Positions 34,895 to 37,212 of a stretch of 37,212 nt of DNA are shown piece by piece. This stretch comes from Butyrivibrio sp. MC2013 (GTDB taxonomy: Bacteria > Bacillota > Clostridia > Lachnospirales > Lachnospiraceae), in the NCBI RefSeq assembly GCF_000424585.1, contig NZ_AUKE01000031.1, positions 1 to 37,212 of the forward strand, written 5' to 3'. The translations under genes were made by a program, and so were the position numbers. Under the pieces are notes generated by a model. The model worked only from the letters and a program-made list of their open reading frames with translations. It searched no databases and was not told where the DNA came from. The stretch's first letter is position 1. Each line of letters opens with the position of its first letter.

Positions 34895-35671
34895 TTAGTT
34901 TTTCTTTATGTACCAGCTGTAGCCGTGGAATATAAGGTTCTTTTTACCTTGTTCAAATATCGGCGCAAGAGACGTTTTCATCCATTCTCTTGCCTCATCA
35001 GCGGAAGTGTTTCCGCCCTCGATCTGCGCATTAACATTTGACTGGATCAGCATAAAGTCCACAAATGATCCGAGTTCAAATTCATACTCCATGTCATACT
35101 CGGTCTGCTTTTCCATCGTAAAACCATCAGGCAGATCCGCCTGAGTCCACTTGTTCTCTTTCCTGAAAGGCTTGGGAAATCTCTTTAGATACTCGTTCTG
35201 ATACCATATGGTGTAGGCTTCGCTCCCGGACATCTTGTCGGTAATTCCAAAATCATATATGAATATGAGGCCGTTATCTTCTAAGACTTCATTCATGTTT
35301 GACATGAACTTCTTCTCATCAACCCAGTTGATGCAGCCTGCGGCGGTCACTATGTCGTACCTGATATCAGGGACTAATGTCTCTTCGGCCTTGGCGACAT
35401 AGAATGTGTAGGCTTGGTCCTCACCATACAGTTCCTTGCAGACTTCTACCATTGAGTCCGCGATATCGGTTCCGGTCACCTTGTTGCAAATAAGGCGCAA
35501 GGCCTTTGTAGAAAGACCTGCTCCGCAGCCAACGTCCAGGCCGTTTTTGAATTTATATGTTTCGTCAAGATTGCAGTCGCGCAGCAGCTGCTCTATCACG
35601 GATTTATGAAGCCACGGGCGTTTGGCATAACCCAGCGCTATTCTCTTTGAGTCAAAAGACCTGTTATCCAT
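34895..35671 (-). CDS. Class I SAM-dependent methyltransferase
   Basis: The protein has 258 residues from ATG 35671, chosen because AGGAGG lies eight bases upstream; the longer in-frame start at 35707 lies inside the previous gene. Motif I is GLDVGCGAGLSTKAL, followed by VTGTDIADSMVEVC and a YDIVTAAGCINWVD segment, as in Methyltransf_11 proteins that modify small molecules. The target is unknown. The start overlaps the end of the phospholipase-Nudix gene by 8 nt. Confidence 0.9.
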   Translation of the reverse strand: MDNRSFDSKRIALGYAKRPWLHKSVIEQLLRDCNLDETYKFKNGLDVGCGAGLSTKALRLICNKVTGTDIADSMVEVCKELYGEDQAYTFYVAKAEETLVPDIRYDIVTAAGCINWVDEKKFMSNMNEVLEDNGLIFIYDFGITDKMSGSEAYTIWYQNEYLKRFPKPFRKENKWTQADLPDGFTMEKQTEYDMEYEFELGSFVDFMLIQSNVNAQIEGGNTSADEAREWMKTSLAPIFEQGKKNLIFHGYSWYIKKN

Positions 35672-36848
35672 TGCGCTTTCCTCCTGAGATGAACTTCTCA
35701 TACTCATTAAGCGCAGCTAGCTCACGCTTGTAAAGCCCATAGATTGCGATGTCCCTGTCGTGGTAGTCTTCGTATTTACCGAATATCTCCAGCGCCCGTT
35801 CAAACGGAACCCATACATTAGTGTACCCTGCAAGCTTCTCTGCTTCTGTAAGATGCTGCACTCCTGTATCTTCTATAAGTTCACATATGTAGTAATGATT
35901 GATGTGTCTCCAGACGTCAAAGAGCTCCTCAATATCAAGATATCCTGTCACGGCTCTCGTCTTAAATCCGGTTTCCTCCAGCATCTCACGCTCACAGCAA
36001 TCAGCGTAGTCTTCATGGCCTTCCACTCCGCCTCCGGGGATGATGTACAATCCGCTCTTTGGCTCGTGGCACAAAAGAACTTTTCCCTCCCTTACAAGTA
36101 TTCCTCTGCATGCGTGGCGAAGCTTCTCTATACGTCCTAGATAGTCATCGTTTATAAGCTGCATCTGAACCGCAGGGGAGTTGTCAAACTCTTTTATCTG
36201 TTCGCAGATCCTGTCCGGGACTTCGCTAACAAACCTGCGCATCATATCTGCTTTATAGAATTTATGCCCGGATACATCGATTGGATCAGGAAGATTATAC
36301 TGCTCGTCTATGAGATGTCTTTTCATCTTGGTCATGCAAGTAGTCTTTACATAGTCCTCGAAATCTGTTTCATTTGAGTTTTCAAGGAGTGTCATTATCT
36401 CAGTTGCATCATCTATGTTCTGATAGAGCCATCTGTCTATTCTGGTTGATTCAGGGTAATAAGCTTCTTTGAATTCCTCGTAAGTCATTGGCGGAATCAT
36501 CTCTTTTTGCAGAGCTCGCCAGATTGCTAGATCGTTCCAATAATCTGTGAGGCAGTGTACAACGATTCCAATGTAGAATGCCTTTCGAACATTGTCATTT
36601 TCTTTTACCACATATTTGTTCCAGAAGGCTTTTATATTTATGATCCAGTTATCGTAGTTCTGCGTATCTCCCCATGGTCCGCAGTTCTCGAATAGATGTG
36701 AATGAATCTTTTTGGGCAGGTAATCCTCATCAAAGTGCACCGAATCAGGCGCAACGCTGCCAAGAATGTACTCCGCTTTTCCCTCGTCAATCCCCAATCT
36801 GTCAATAAGTCTGTACGCAACTTCCATATGCGTAATCTGTCCCGCCAT
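35664..36848 (-). CDS. Zinc-dependent phospholipase C-like domain fused to a Nudix hydrolase
   Basis: The 394-residue protein has two parts. Residues 1 to about 220 are an all-helical domain with spaced ligands typical of Zn_dep_PLPC proteins: H7, APDS (Asp35), H49/H51, and VVHCLTDYWND (His98, Asp102). Residues about 240-385 form a Nudix domain with a perfect box GGVEGHEDYADCCEREMLEETG (273-294). The combination suggests hydrolysis of a phospho-compound in two steps or by two alternative sites; this is inference. It has no signal peptide. It is the first gene of the operon reading leftward; the ATG has GAGGAG upstream. Confidence 0.82.
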   Translation of the reverse strand: MAGQITHMEVAYRLIDRLGIDEGKAEYILGSVAPDSVHFDEDYLPKKIHSHLFENCGPWGDTQNYDNWIINIKAFWNKYVVKENDNVRKAFYIGIVVHCLTDYWNDLAIWRALQKEMIPPMTYEEFKEAYYPESTRIDRWLYQNIDDATEIMTLLENSNETDFEDYVKTTCMTKMKRHLIDEQYNLPDPIDVSGHKFYKADMMRRFVSEVPDRICEQIKEFDNSPAVQMQLINDDYLGRIEKLRHACRGILVREGKVLLCHEPKSGLYIIPGGGVEGHEDYADCCEREMLEETGFKTRAVTGYLDIEELFDVWRHINHYYICELIEDTGVQHLTEAEKLAGYTNVWVPFERALEIFGKYEDYHDRDIAIYGLYKRELAALNEYEKFISGGKRNG

Positions 36849-36881
36849 ACTCTAGTTCTCCTCTATTTCATACCGATCAAA

Positions 36882-36940
36882 AATGGTCCCTAATCCCCGT
36901 CCCAATGCCATTTAGATAAGGATTTCCCGTCCCAATCCTA
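36882..36940. repeat. Two direct ATTGGGACGGG repeats upstream of the operon
   Basis: On the minus strand ATTGGGACGGG occurs twice, 27 nt apart. The upstream copy lies within a small hairpin AGGATT-GGGACGGGA-AATCCT, and the other continues as GGGACGGGGATTAGGGACC. A related copy is near 31262. They lie in the leader or promoter region of the operon starting at 36848. Confidence 0.45.
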
Positions 36941-36966
36941 TAGTTACAATTAAATATATTACTGAA

Positions 36967-36997
36967 ATCAGAGGTGAAATACCCTCTGATTTTTTTG
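36967..36997 (+). terminator. Terminator-like hairpin at the IS4-side boundary
   Basis: ATCAGAGG (36967-36974) and CCTCTGAT (36983-36990) form a perfect 8-bp stem followed by six T. No plus-strand gene precedes it within the window, so it may protect the element to the right from incoming transcription. Confidence 0.6.
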
Positions 36998-37017
36998 CAG
37001 TTTTCTGCGAAAACTGC
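36997..37017. repeat. Perfect 9-bp inverted repeat
   Basis: GCAGTTTTC and GAAAACTGC enclose TGC. It lies directly after the terminator hairpin and 65 nt before the transposase start, where transposase-binding or subterminal sites of an insertion sequence would be expected. Confidence 0.5.
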
Positions 37018-37082
37018 TTGACAAGTCAGCCAAAAAATGTTGCCGCGCCTTGATTATAAGACATTTTTACGGAGGTGCTGAC

Positions 37083-37212
37083 ATGTCATTTACTGTTACT
37101 GAAATACGTCAAAATCTATTCTCGGTGTTTTCATCCCTATTGGAACGAAGGGATGAATTCTTAAAAAATCCATTTTCCGATTTTACCCGGAAAAAGAAGA
37201 TATCGTTTGAGC
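37083..37212 (+). CDS. IS4-family transposase, N-terminal part (runs off the right edge)
   Basis: The ATG has GGAGG seven bases upstream. The first 43 codons read MSFTVTEIRQNLFSVF, then FLKNPFSDFTRKKKISFE. The pattern of a short helix, then NP..DFTR.KK.SF, is the usual beginning of IS4-family DDE transposases. The catalytic part lies outside the window. It is the only complete start on the plus strand. Confidence 0.7.
   Translation, partial: MSFTVTEIRQNLFSVFSSLLERRDEFLKNPFSDFTRKKKISFE

Noticed and set aside
1..37212. CRISPR arrays, tRNA or rRNA genes
   Set aside because: No regularly spaced direct repeats and no cloverleaf or rRNA-like sequence were recognised in the window by eye.

Overview
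The window looks like a chromosomal segment of a Lachnospiraceae-type Firmicute, for example a rumen or gut Butyrivibrio or Pseudobutyrivibrio relative. This is inferred from the AGGAGG-type ribosome binding sites, moderate GC, protein style and gene content; nothing seen fixes the species. Almost every gene is on the minus strand. The segment is bracketed by transposase pieces: the 3' end of an IS66-type gene at the left edge and the 5' end of an IS4-type gene at the right edge.

Left part (1-4.3 kb). After the IS66 remnant and its terminator lies a long imperfect foldback, about 359-746, that reaches the 3' end of a cstA-like peptide/pyruvate transporter gene. A GlgX/isoamylase-type glycogen debranching enzyme gene follows.

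Centre (4.3-22.7 kb). This is a compact biosynthetic cluster read right to left from a predicted extended -10 promoter near 22762-22790. In order of transcription it encodes a STAS-plus-aminoglycoside-phosphotransferase-fold kinase fusion, a GT2 glycosyltransferase fused to an NRPS condensation-like domain, a free-standing GT2, three NRPS-like proteins each built adenylation-carrier-condensation, an ATP-grasp ligase, and two ABC half-exporters that look like a heterodimer with one degenerate ATP site. glgX and cstA follow with no visible terminator. Counting domains gives C | A-T-C | A-T-C | A-T-C, that is three complete C-A-T units plus a terminal C. No thioesterase, reductase or phosphopantetheinyl transferase is in the window. 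All four condensation domains have lost the first His of HHxxxDG but keep the catalytic second His. By-eye alignment suggests the adenylation domains lack the Asp that normally binds the alpha-amino group. I regard this as the strongest candidate for an undescribed system: an NRPS-like acyl or peptide chain built onto, or together with, a glycosylated acceptor and then exported. A membrane GGDEF protein gene sits directly upstream.

Right part (24-36.8 kb). This is a patchwork of small detoxification, modification and resistance-type genes: several GNAT acetyltransferases (one resembling AAC(6')-I aminoglycoside acetyltransferases, one interrupted by an in-frame TAG, one reduced to an N-terminal stub), an alpha/beta hydrolase, an MccF/LD-carboxypeptidase-like S66 peptidase, an ABC-F ATPase with an attenuator-like leader, two SAM methyltransferases, a Nudix hydrolase, an M3 oligoendopeptidase, and a fusion of a zinc-dependent phospholipase-C-like domain with a Nudix domain. 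The genes from 36848 down to 31301 form one tightly packed operon ending in a good intrinsic terminator.
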